Assembly (NCBI GenBank): GCA_963838495.1
Contig: CAWIRC010000004.1
Coordinates: forward strand, 62,001 to 126,000
Direction of reading: 5' to 3'
DNA length: 64,000 nucleotides
Source of the DNA: JBEKIK01 sp963838495
Lineage (GTDB): Bacteria; Planctomycetota; Planctomycetia; Pirellulales; Thermoguttaceae
The notes below the pieces were generated by a model. The model saw only the letters and a list, made by a program, of their open reading frames with translations, was not told where the DNA came from and ran no database searches. The translations under genes were made by a program, and so were the position numbers. Shown piece after piece: positions 53,493-61,793 of this stretch (the stretch's first letter is position 1; every line of letters starts with the position of its first letter).

Positions 53493-56264
53493 ATGAACCG
53501 ATTGCCGTCTGTGTTTTTTGGAATAGTTTTTTGCCTATCCATCTTTTATTGCGGTTTATTGCCGGCCGAAGACAAGTACGCCCCACCCGCTTCGCCGCGG
53601 ATCACCTACAATTTCAACGCCGCGTGGAAATTCATCAAGCAGGACGCCCCCGGCGCTGAAAAACCGGATTTCGACGATTCGAAATGGGCCACCGTAAGCA
53701 CGCCCCACACATACAACGACGAAGATAGCTTCGACGAGATCATCGGCGGCCGTAGCGGCGAAAAAACCCTGTACACCGGCCCGGCCTGCTACCGCAAGCA
53801 TTTCAGGCTCCCCGCCGAAGCCGAGGGCCGGAAGGTCTTCATCGAGTTCGAAGGCATGCGCCAGGCAGGCCGCTTCTTTGTCAACGGCAAGCCCGTGGGC
53901 ATTTATGAAAACGGCGTCACGCCCTGCGGCATAGACATTACCGACGCGGTTTTTTTCGGTGACAAGGAAAATGTGCTCACTGTTTTTGTCACAAACGTCA
54001 TGAACTACAAGGAAGAATCCTCAGGCACGGTCTTCCAGTGGGAAAGCAAGGATTTCAATCCCAACTACGGCGGGCTGAACCGCAACGTCTGGCTGCATCT
54101 GACCGGCAAAACCTATCAGACCTTTCCGCTTTATGAGAACTTGAAGACCCTGGGCACGTACATTTATGCCGACGATTTCGATATTCCGGCAAAAACGGCT
54201 ACGATCAACGTCGAATCGCAGGTCCGCAACGAATCGGGCGGCCAGCAGGCGGTCGAATTTTCCGCGATGGTGGTTGACGCGGACGGTATAGCCCGAGCAG
54301 TGCTCAAAGGCGATACCTACGACATGGTCGACGGCGAAACCGCCGTGCTTAAGGCCGGCGGCCAACTTGCCGGCGCACGCTGGTGGAGTCCCAACGATCC
54401 ATATCTTTACGACGTCTATTCCATCTTGAGCGTCGACGGCAAAGTGGTGGACGTGAACAAGATTCAGACCGGGTTCCGCAAAACCTCGTTCCGGGGCGGG
54501 GCGGGCAAGGGCAGCGTATACATCAACGACCGGTTCGTTTATCTGAAAGGTTACGCCCAGCGCTCCGTTGACGAATGGGCAGCGGTCGGCGGGGCTTATC
54601 CCGATTGGATGCATGATTATAACATTGAACTTATCCGCGCCGGCAACGGCAATTACATCCGCTGGATGCACATCGCGCCCAAGCCGCAGAACGTCCGGGC
54701 ATGCGACCGCTTCGGCATCGTCCAAATCTGCCCGGCCGGCGACAAGGAAAAGGACGCCGAAGGCCGGCAATGGGAGCAGCGCGTCGATGTCATGCGCGAC
54801 ACGATTATATATTATCGCAACAACCCCAGCATCCTCTTCTGGGAGGCGGGCAACAACGGCGTCAGTCCCGCGCACATGCGGCAAATGGTCGAGTTGCGCA
54901 AGGAGCTTGATCCCAACGGCGGCAGGGTGATGGGCTGCCGCACATTGACCGACAAAGGGACCACCAACATCGCCGAGTTTTTCGAGGTCATGATCGGTCA
55001 GGCCCCAGAGACCGACGCATTGAAAAAACCCACTGACATGTTCCGCGCGTTCAGCCAGGAGCGCCGCGATTTGGCCCCGATTATCGAGACCGAGGACTTT
55101 CGCGACGAGGCCGCCCGCCGGTTCTGGGACGATTATTCGCCCCCGCATTTTGGCTTCAAGCCCGGGCCGGACGATACTTACCACTGGAACTCGGAAACCT
55201 TTTGCCTGGCCGCCGCCGGTCGTTACCACGATTACTATTCGCAGATCATCACCAACACCGATCCCAGCCGGTCGAAATGGTCGGGCTACGCCTCGATCAT
55301 CTTCGCCGACAGCAACCAGCACGGCCGCCAGGCCAGCTCCGAGGTCTGCCGCACCAGCGGCAAGGTCGACGCCGTCCGCCTGCCCAAGCAGGCCTATTTC
55401 CTGCACCGCGTCATGCAGAACGACGAGCCCGACATCCACATCATCGGCCACTGGACATATCCGGCCGGCACGAAAAAAACCATGTATGTGGCCGGCAACC
55501 ACCTCGACGCGGTCGAACTTTTCGTAAACGGCGCGTCAAAGGGCAAGGTCACCGAGCCGACAAACGGCTACATCTACGCCTTCAAAGACATCGCCTTCGA
55601 GCCGGGCACTACCAAGGCCGTGGGGATCAAGATCAATCACTCCCATCGCCCGCTTGCGGGAGAGGGGCAGGGGCCGTTGGGCTCGAATAGAACCTCCCCT
55701 CTCCCTTTGGGAGAGGGGCAGGGGGTGAGGGCGTCCGACAATTCCTCCCCTCTCCCTTTGGGAGAGTCACCCAGAGGGTACCCGGGGGTGAGGACGGCCG
55801 CTAATGACGGCAAAATTGTTTGCGAGCATGAACTCACAACCGCTGGCGAGCCCAAGGCCCTGAAACTCACCGCCCACACCGGACCCAAGGGTCTTTTGGC
55901 CGACGGGTCGGACGTGGCCTTTATCGACTTCGAGGTCACAGACGCCCAAGGCCGGCGCTGCCCGACCGACGAGTCCCGCGTGGATTTCGATCTAACCGGC
56001 CCCGCCATCTGGCGCGGCGGCTACAACAGCGGCATCCCCGGCTCGACAAACAACAAATACCTCTCGACCGAGTGCGGAATTAACCGCGTCTTCATCCGCT
56101 CCACACTCACCCCGGGTACGATCAAACTAAAAGCCACCCGCGAAGGATTGGAGTCCGCCAAAGTGCGCATAGAGTCGTTGCCCATCAAAATCATCGATGG
56201 TCTTGTATCAGATCCGCCGCAAACATTGCCCGGCGCTGCAAAAAAAGAGATACTAACGGAATGA
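53493..56264 (+). CDS. Glycoside hydrolase family 2 protein with in-frame repeat insertion
   Basis: 923 residues; start ATG 53493 gives a signal peptide (MNRLPSVFFGIVFCLSIFYC). Order: GH2 sugar-binding jelly roll (YRKHFRLPAEAEGRKVFIEF, GMRQAGRFFVNGKPVGIYEN), Ig-like domain (WWSPNDPYLYDVYSILSVDG), TIM barrel (IRWMHIAPKPQNVRACDRFG, SILFWEAGNNGVSPAHMRQM, IIETEDFRDEAARRFWDDYS), then DUF4982-like and Big-like parts (WTYPAGTKKTMYVAGNHLDA; IDFEVTDAQGRRCPTDESRV). Where GH2 enzymes have Asn-Glu, the acid/base position reads Asn-Asn (WEAGNN); the Glu in IIETED may be the nucleophile. Residues about 715-769 are three repeats of a palindromic element, 51 nt each, in frame, at a domain border. Role: secreted glycan degradation, if active. 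Confidence 0.85.
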   Translation: MNRLPSVFFGIVFCLSIFYCGLLPAEDKYAPPASPRITYNFNAAWKFIKQDAPGAEKPDFDDSKWATVSTPHTYNDEDSFDEIIGGRSGEKTLYTGPACYRKHFRLPAEAEGRKVFIEFEGMRQAGRFFVNGKPVGIYENGVTPCGIDITDAVFFGDKENVLTVFVTNVMNYKEESSGTVFQWESKDFNPNYGGLNRNVWLHLTGKTYQTFPLYENLKTLGTYIYADDFDIPAKTATINVESQVRNESGGQQAVEFSAMVVDADGIARAVLKGDTYDMVDGETAVLKAGGQLAGARWWSPNDPYLYDVYSILSVDGKVVDVNKIQTGFRKTSFRGGAGKGSVYINDRFVYLKGYAQRSVDEWAAVGGAYPDWMHDYNIELIRAGNGNYIRWMHIAPKPQNVRACDRFGIVQICPAGDKEKDAEGRQWEQRVDVMRDTIIYYRNNPSILFWEAGNNGVSPAHMRQMVELRKELDPNGGRVMGCRTLTDKGTTNIAEFFEVMIGQAPETDALKKPTDMFRAFSQERRDLAPIIETEDFRDEAARRFWDDYSPPHFGFKPGPDDTYHWNSETFCLAAAGRYHDYYSQIITNTDPSRSKWSGYASIIFADSNQHGRQASSEVCRTSGKVDAVRLPKQAYFLHRVMQNDEPDIHIIGHWTYPAGTKKTMYVAGNHLDAVELFVNGASKGKVTEPTNGYIYAFKDIAFEPGTTKAVGIKINHSHRPLAGEGQGPLGSNRTSPLPLGEGQGVRASDNSSPLPLGESPRGYPGVRTAANDGKIVCEHELTTAGEPKALKLTAHTGPKGLLADGSDVAFIDFEVTDAQGRRCPTDESRVDFDLTGPAIWRGGYNSGIPGSTNNKYLSTECGINRVFIRSTLTPGTIKLKATREGLESAKVRIESLPIKIIDGLVSDPPQTLPGAAKKEILTE
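55637..55800. repeat. Three tandem 51-nt REP-like units inside the GH2 gene
   Basis: The GGGAGA core falls at 55658, 55709 and 55760, exactly 51 nt (17 codons) apart. Units 2 and 3 begin CCTCCCCTCTCCCTTTGGGA; unit 1 is diverged; unit 3 ends with the longer ACCCGGGGGTGAGG form seen at 8651-8672. They encode SPLPLGEGQGVRASDN, SPLPLGESPRGYPGVR and a decayed HRPLAGEGQGPLGSN. Confidence 0.92.
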
Positions 56265-56320
56265 CTCCCGATCCCTTTGGTCATCTTTGGTCTTTTGTGG
56301 CGTAATCGAGGGTTTGCCGC

Positions 56321-57328
56321 TCAGCGACCGGTCATTCGCTCCAGCTTTTCGGGGTACCGAGCCCCTTGCACCGTGATCTTGGAGGCGGCGCTATCGATCT
56401 CACGGAGATCGTCGGACGTAAGTTCGACTGCAACTGCTCCGATATTCTCATCCAAGCGATGCATCTTCGTGGTGCCCGGAATTGGAACAATCCACGGCTT
56501 CTGGGCCAGCAGCCACGCAAGCGCGATCTGAGCAGGTGTCGCCTTCTTCCGCTGTGCGATGCTGTTAAGCATATTAACCAGAGCCTGATTCGCCTTGAGA
56601 GCCTCCGGTGTGAAGCGAGGGAGAGTGCTGCGGAAGTCGGAGCTGTCGAACTTCGCGTTTTCGTCGATCTTACCCGTGAGAAAGCCCTTGCCCAAAGGGC
56701 TGTACGGCACCAGGCCAATTCCGAGTTCCTCAAGAGTCGGTATAACTTCCCTCTCAGGGGTTCTCGTCCACAGCGAGTATTCGCTCTCGAGCGCAGTAAC
56801 CGGCTGGACCGCGTGTGCGCGACGGATCGTTTGCACCCCTGCTTCGGAAAGGCCGAAGTGCTTGACCTTACCCTGCTCGATCAACTCCTTTACCGCGCCT
56901 GCCACGTCTTCGATCGGCACGTCCGGGTCAACCCGATGCTGATAAAGCAGGTCGATTGTCTCGACCTTGAGTCGCTTGAGCGAGCCCTCGACGGCCTGTT
57001 TAATGTGCTCAGGCCGGCTATTCAGTCCCGGCGCACCCTTCATCCCGCGGGGATCGAAATCAGGACTCAGGTCGAACCCGAATTTGGTGGCGATCACCAC
57101 TTGCCCGCGGAATGGAGCCAGCGCTTCACCTACAAGTTCTTCGTTCAAGAACGGGCCGTAGACCTCGGCCGTGTCGAAGAACGTGATGCCGCGCTGGACG
57201 GCGGCCCGGAGCAGAGAGGTCATCTCCTGCTTGTCTTTGGGCGGGCCGTAAGAAAAACTCATCCCCATGCAGCCAAGCCCAAGAGCCGAGACTTCCAAAT
57301 TGCTTTTTCCAAGTTTGCGCTTTTGCAT
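56321..57328 (-). CDS. Aldo/keto reductase
   Basis: 335 residues, intact. N-terminus MQKRKLGKSNLEVSALGLGC and MGMSFSYGPP are typical of the AKR group with (beta/alpha)8 fold. Catalytic Asp and Tyr lie in FFDTAEVYGPFLNEELVGEA, Lys in VIATKFGFDL, His in LLYQHRVDPD; NADPH-binding GKGFLTGKI and the C-terminal IPGTTKMHRLDENI follow. Substrate unknown. A clear ribosome site (GAAAGGAG) precedes the start. The codon use and the neighbouring AT-rich gene suggest possible transfer; otherwise it is a standard member. Convergent with the GH2 gene. Confidence 0.93.
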   Translation of the reverse strand: MQKRKLGKSNLEVSALGLGCMGMSFSYGPPKDKQEMTSLLRAAVQRGITFFDTAEVYGPFLNEELVGEALAPFRGQVVIATKFGFDLSPDFDPRGMKGAPGLNSRPEHIKQAVEGSLKRLKVETIDLLYQHRVDPDVPIEDVAGAVKELIEQGKVKHFGLSEAGVQTIRRAHAVQPVTALESEYSLWTRTPEREVIPTLEELGIGLVPYSPLGKGFLTGKIDENAKFDSSDFRSTLPRFTPEALKANQALVNMLNSIAQRKKATPAQIALAWLLAQKPWIVPIPGTTKMHRLDENIGAVAVELTSDDLREIDSAASKITVQGARYPEKLERMTGR

Positions 57329-57665
57329 TGTTTCTCCTTTCAGGTGAGCGAAAAAAAGTGGCAGAACTATTTTTTCATTTCTTTTAGCCTTTCTCGGGCT
57401 CGGTCATCCGCGGGTTATATTGATTTATACACTAATCTATTATATATCAACCGCAAAGATCGGCACATAATGATGAATTCAGCGCGTTTTCCTAATACTA
57501 TCAATAGAAAATAGTTCTGACCCCTTTTTCCCCTCACGTATGGCTATCATACCACGTGACTTCACCTATTGCTTTCAGAAAAGAACTCGTTATACTCATG
57601 TACTGAGTGATAGAGGCAGTCTTTCATGTCTGTGCTTATCTACCGTATTGCAGGAGATCAACATC
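57329..57665. other. AT-rich divergent promoter region
   Basis: 337 nt between the aldo/keto reductase and the coiled-coil protein gene. Strongly AT-rich (for example gatttatacactaatctatt). No repeat or RNA structure recognised. Confidence 0.4.
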
Positions 57666-58388
57666 ATGCACAAGATAACCTTTCTAATAGCTACATTTAT
57701 CCAGGTGTTTATAGCGTCGATCGCCTACACGGAAGACAAGATTGATAAAACAGAATTATATAAGCTTCAAGCTCAGTACAGAAAGGACTTGAAGCAAATT
57801 GAGTCTGAAGCCGCTCAAAAAGCAGCTAGATTGAAGGAACAGTATATCCATGACTTGGATGGTCTGATGCAAAAATATACCCAGGAATCCAGACTGGATG
57901 AGGCATTGGCCGTCCGGGAGGAAAAAAAGAGACTACTGGAAGGTACGAACAACAAGAAGGTATCTTTGGATGATACGGATAACAAGAAAATATCTAATGA
58001 AATTGTAGAAGGCGTTGGATGGAAGCAATTTTGCGTTGGAGCTACAAGAGAGGAACTGGTTAAAACATTTGGAAAACCAGATCCAAGTCCAGAAGATAGA
58101 TGGCTTCAATGGAAGAAGAGATATTTTATCCACTGTTTGATGGATGATACAGGAGGTGCTCATGAGCTTCGATTTGATGTAGGATTCAGAGGGAAGACTA
58201 CAGCAGGCATAGAAATAGGATCATCGCTAAAACAAGCAATAGCAGCGTATGGCGAACCTAACTCGACAGTAGAGGAAGGTAGTAATGCCAAGAAGCTCGA
58301 ATGGTCGTCAAAAGGGATTTTGATATGGTTTTTCAATGACAAAGTCCATCAAATTGTTATATTTAGGCCCTATCTTCCAAATAATTGA
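57666..58388 (+). CDS. Secreted coiled-coil protein with C-terminal SmpA/OmlA-like fold, unknown function
   Basis: 240 residues from ATG 57666 with GGAG upstream. Signal peptide (MHKITFLIATFIQVFIASIA), a charged coiled coil of about 80 residues (QYRKDLKQIESEAAQKAARL, YTQESRLDEALAVREEKKRL), then a short Lys/Asp linker and a C-terminal domain with two repeats of the pattern G-x-T/S-x-x-x-x-x-x-x-G-x-P (VGATREELVKTFGKPDPSPE and IGSSLKQAIAAYGEPNSTVE), the typical SmpA/OmlA or BLIP-like beta-alpha fold. Base composition is clearly lower in GC than neighbouring genes, so it may have been acquired. Role unknown. Confidence 0.75.
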   Translation: MHKITFLIATFIQVFIASIAYTEDKIDKTELYKLQAQYRKDLKQIESEAAQKAARLKEQYIHDLDGLMQKYTQESRLDEALAVREEKKRLLEGTNNKKVSLDDTDNKKISNEIVEGVGWKQFCVGATREELVKTFGKPDPSPEDRWLQWKKRYFIHCLMDDTGGAHELRFDVGFRGKTTAGIEIGSSLKQAIAAYGEPNSTVEEGSNAKKLEWSSKGILIWFFNDKVHQIVIFRPYLPNN

Positions 58389-58998
58389 ACATCTCACAAA
58401 TAAGAAGATATATAACCATCAGAATATCGCCGCGTTCCACTGGCTCTGCCAGTGCTTTGGCCATACATCGCGGTGTGGCCAATTCTTTCTCTTGAAATCC
58501 AATCTCCAATCTGCTACGCTCATCGCTCCGTCCCAATAATGTTCCTTGGAAACCAGATTTAAAAAAGACAAAGGAGCAAGAGCGATCCCTGAATGTGGAA
58601 AAATCGCGATTTTGACCCCAAAAAAGATGAGATTCACCAATAGCCAAAGCGTGTAAAAATCGCGATTTAGTGCCCAAAAAACTCCACCGGTGGATCCTGG
58701 AAAAATCGCCACTTGTTCCCCAACTCATTAACCAATGGACAAAAGCCAGCAGGCCCGGAGGGCCGGGGTAATGTAGCCAGGGGCGTCAGCCCCTGGGCCA
58801 CGGCAGTCTATCGCAGAACCACAAGAGCCCCGCAGGGGTGACATTGGATTCATGCCGTATGCTCGATGCCGCCCCTTCGGGGCTTACATAAATTGTGTAA
58901 TCTTCCCCCAGGGGCTTACGCCCCTGGCTACACTATATCGCCGCTCCGCGGCTAATACGGCACACAAAACGGCGGCGACGAGTTGAAATACAAGAGAC
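58389..58998. repeat. Intergenic region with repeated AAAAATCGCGATTT boxes and GGGGC palindromes
   Basis: No gene. Three copies of a roughly 30-nt box start at 58597, 58653 and 58699: AAAAATCGCGATTT (last copy AAAAATCGCCACTT) followed by a CCCC-rich end. Further along, TAGCCAGGGGCGTCAGCCCC (58774) and its inverted partner CCAGGGGCTTACGCCCCTGG (58909) flank about 110 nt, like the ends of a small non-autonomous element. Confidence 0.7.
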
Positions 58999-60473
58999 CT
59001 ATTTCAGAATCGCCTTCCTTAGCGCCGCCACGGTGCGCAGCGCGGATTTTGCCCGGCGGCGCAGGTCGAACAGGCCGCCGTAGGGGAAGTTGTGCGGGCG
59101 GCTGTCGTGCAATTGGTTCCAGATCACACCTTGCACAAAGCCCTTTGCCAGCATTAAAGGCACGTAACGGGCGACCCAGGCTTGTTGGGCCCGCGGCGTC
59201 CAGGCGCCTGGCGGGAGTTTCACCTCGCGATTGGCCATGGGATCGGCGTCGCACAGGCTGGCGCGGAGATCGACAGCCACACGGGCAGGCCCCACATGCT
59301 CCAGGCGTCCAATTGCCGGCTGAACTCCAGGGGATTGCGGGGCAACGTGCCGCCAGGATAATATCCGGCGTTGATTTCCAGCATCACGCCGGTCAAGCCC
59401 AGGTCGGAGCGGATCAAGGCGTCGGCAAAGTGCAGGGGCGGAAAATCCACTTCGCTCTCGGCGGTGTACTCGGCCCAGGGCTGATCAAAGGATACGACCG
59501 CCGCTGTTTCAGTATCGCGGGTGCGAACGATATCGATTGCAGCGGCAGTCAGTTGCATCTTGTCTTCTTCCGAGAGCGAGAGAACTTGGCCGGTGTTCAC
59601 TTGGGCGGCGCAGAGCCACATATCGACCTTGCCGCGATATCGCTCGACTACGGTGCGGATATAATCCGCGAAAAAGACCAAAAGATTATCCATGTCGCCT
59701 TCCCATAAAGCGAGCCAATCGGGCAAAGCGGCGGCGTCGAAGGGCAAAAGCGGGCCCGCGCTTATATGCAAATTGTTCGAGCGGCACCACTCGATCTGCT
59801 TGTCCGGAATGCTCCAATCGTAACGGCCCTCAACTGCTTCCACATCCCTCCAGCGAATCGGAATGTTAGCCGCGTTAAAGGCCAAGAGAAAATGCCGAGT
59901 GGTGTAATTATCCAGTTTGCCGGTGCCCAGATCGGCCCCCAAAAAACATCCCAGATTACCCTCGTTGCGGCGACGGATGGCCAATGCCTGCTCGACATAA
60001 GCTGCCGCCAACTGGTTGGCGGCCTGGGATGCGGTATGGAGCACCTTTTCGGCCAATGTTGTCGATGCCGCCGGATCGTCCTGCGCCATCGCCGCCGCGG
60101 CCATCTGCCGAATGGTCTCCGAAACCAACTCGCTTAACTCGTCGGGGACTATAAGCCCTATGGATTTCCATTCGAAAAGCTGATCGGCGAGTTGGCTCAC
60201 CGTACCCCGGGCAAGTTCCAGGGGCAAGAGATAAGGATTTTCTTGTTCCATCAGGCTGGCCGTGCTGAAGGTCATTTGCCCGACCCCCTCCAACGGCCAG
60301 GGGAAATGCAAGTTCGCCGATTCGGAAACCGACCGGTGCATCTCCAGCAACCCGCCTGTAAAAGTCGTGCGAACGGGCCAGGCTACCCGGTCGATCCCCG
60401 ATAAATAGGCCTGCCGGACCATTTCGTCCGTGATGCGCTCAGGCGAATGAATTTGAAATCGCATCAAGCCCAT
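58999..60473 (-). CDS. GH10-like TIM-barrel protein lacking the acid/base Glu, one frameshift
   Basis: About 490 residues, break near 59250. The start MGLMRFQIHSPERITDEMVR and the long N-terminal region (LEMHRSVSESANLHFPWPLE) precede a TIM-barrel with GH10 (endo-1,4-beta-xylanase) layout: GKLDNYTTRHFLLAFNAANI, then RWRDVEAVEGRYDWSIPDKQ and IEWCRSNNLHISAGPLLPFD, which match the F-E-P-x-x-G-x-F-x-F and W-x-x-x-N-x-x-x-x-G-H motifs. Where GH10 has the WDVVNE acid/base, this protein has VDMWLCAAQVNTG, and the end (VIWNQLHDSRPHNFPYGGLF) resembles the family C-terminus. Such proteins are frequent in planctomycetes; xylanase activity is doubtful. No signal peptide is evident. Confidence 0.7.
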
Positions 60474-60770
60474 GAATATAAGATTTCCAGTATTTTTTCC
60501 TTAATAAGAAATAGATATCTTCTCCAATTTAACGAATTTTTTTGATATCTTCAAGACTCCCGCACCCGCTGGGCAAAAACAACATTTGCGGGTATATTTT
60601 TTGACCGACTGAACCGCTCCCGACCAACCGACCGTGCTCCGCATGGTGCCCGTTGCTGCCCGGTCGCGGCTAAACATATATATGTTGGGGCGGCAGTTTA
60701 ACTGCCGCCTCAACCACGACAATGCATGATATTTTAACCACTAGGCGCTAACCACTATCCACTAACCACT
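60474..60770. other. Intergenic region with palindrome and heptamer array
   Basis: 297 nt between divergent genes. Contains the palindrome GGGGCGGCAGTTTAACTGCC at 60682-60715 (family of 12671-12707) and heptamer array I, which ends in the purC start. Everything else is unremarkable. Confidence 0.5.
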
Positions 60771-60775
60771 ATGAT
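60734..60775. repeat. Heptamer array I, CTAACCA unit
   Basis: ttaacca, ctaggcg, ctaacca, ctatcca, ctaacca, ctatgat in phase. The last unit contains the purC start ATG at 60771. Confidence 0.85.
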
Positions 60776-61658
60776 CACTACCGTAATTCGCGAAACGACT
60801 ATTCCCGGATTGCCAGTCCGCCGCGGCAAGGTCCGCGACGTTTACGATCTCGGCGACCGGCTCCTGCTGGTAAGCACCGACCGGCTGAGCGCATTCGATT
60901 GGGTGCTGCCCACCGGCATTCCGGACAAGGGCCGCGTGCTTACGCAGATTTCAGCATTTTGGTTCGACCGTCTGGGAGTGCCCAACCACCTTATAAGCAC
61001 TGATGTGGAGCGAATGGATCTGCCACCGGGTATCGACCGCCGGATTCTGGCCGGCCGCACCACGCTTTGCCGCAAGACCGAGGTCGTGCCCATCGAATGC
61101 GTGGTGCGCGGATATCTGGCCGGATCGGGCTGGAGCGAATATCGCCAAAGGGGCACTGTATGCGGCATCGCCTTGCCTGCCGGACTGGTCGAAAGCTCGC
61201 GCCTGGACGAGCCCATTTTCACGCCTGCGACCAAGGCCTCGGCCGGACACGACGAAAACATCTCCTTCGATCGGATGGTCGAAATTGCCGGCCGCGATTT
61301 GGCAGAAGAACTCCGCCGGCGCAGCATCGATGTTTTTAAACGCGGCTCGGCCTATGCCTTGGAGCGGGGGATAATCATCGCCGACACGAAATTCGAGTTC
61401 GGCCTCGTGGGCGACGAATTATTGCTGATCGACGAGGCCCTCACACCGGACAGTTCCCGTTTCTGGCCAGCCGATGAATACATACCCGGGCACAGCCAGC
61501 CATCCTTCGACAAGCAATTTGTGCGCGATTGGCTTTCGACAACCACGTGGGACAAGAACAGTCCTCCACCCGCGTTGCCGGATGATATTGTGGCCAAAAC
61601 CCGGGAAAAATACATCGAAGCCTACCAGCGCCTGACAGGGAAAAAATTCCAGTCTTAA
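60771..61658 (+). CDS. purC: SAICAR synthase (phosphoribosylaminoimidazole-succinocarboxamide synthase)
   Basis: 295 residues, intact. Joins aspartate to CAIR with ATP in de novo purine synthesis. Family marks: GKVRDVYDLGDRLLLVSTDR near the N-terminus, VVPIECVVRGYLAGSGW, KASAGHDENISF and the metal/ATP segment IIIADTKFEFGL with LLIDEALTPDSSRFWP. The longer version (about 300 residues) fits the bacterial/fungal PurC subgroup. The leader is taken over by heptamer array I and shows no Shine-Dalgarno, which may lower expression or mean it is leaderless. Confidence 0.97.
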   Translation: MITTVIRETTIPGLPVRRGKVRDVYDLGDRLLLVSTDRLSAFDWVLPTGIPDKGRVLTQISAFWFDRLGVPNHLISTDVERMDLPPGIDRRILAGRTTLCRKTEVVPIECVVRGYLAGSGWSEYRQRGTVCGIALPAGLVESSRLDEPIFTPATKASAGHDENISFDRMVEIAGRDLAEELRRRSIDVFKRGSAYALERGIIIADTKFEFGLVGDELLLIDEALTPDSSRFWPADEYIPGHSQPSFDKQFVRDWLSTTTWDKNSPPPALPDDIVAKTREKYIEAYQRLTGKKFQS

Positions 61659-61730
61659 AGAATCCAGGTTGCGGCGGCCCCATTTTGGGGCGACAGCTCA
61701 ACTGCTATCTCAACACAAAAAAACCAACAA

Positions 61731-61754
61731 GCCCACGGGTTGCAACCCGTGGGC
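61731..61754. terminator. Bidirectional terminator-like hairpin GCCCACGGG/CCCGTGGGC
   Basis: Same stem as at 11524-11548, between convergent purC and the Trp-rich protein gene; an A/T-rich run precedes it. Confidence 0.7.
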
Positions 61755-61793
61755 TCGGCTTAATTTGCCGTCTAGTCCTGCGTTGCATTCATT

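Noticed and set aside
54021..55502. 493-residue open frame antisense to the GH2 gene
   Set aside because: The GH2 frame carries recognised domains; the antisense one does not.
58597..58735. CRISPR-like direct repeats
   Set aside because: Only three copies, unequal spacing (56 and 46 nt), the third diverged, and no cas genes.
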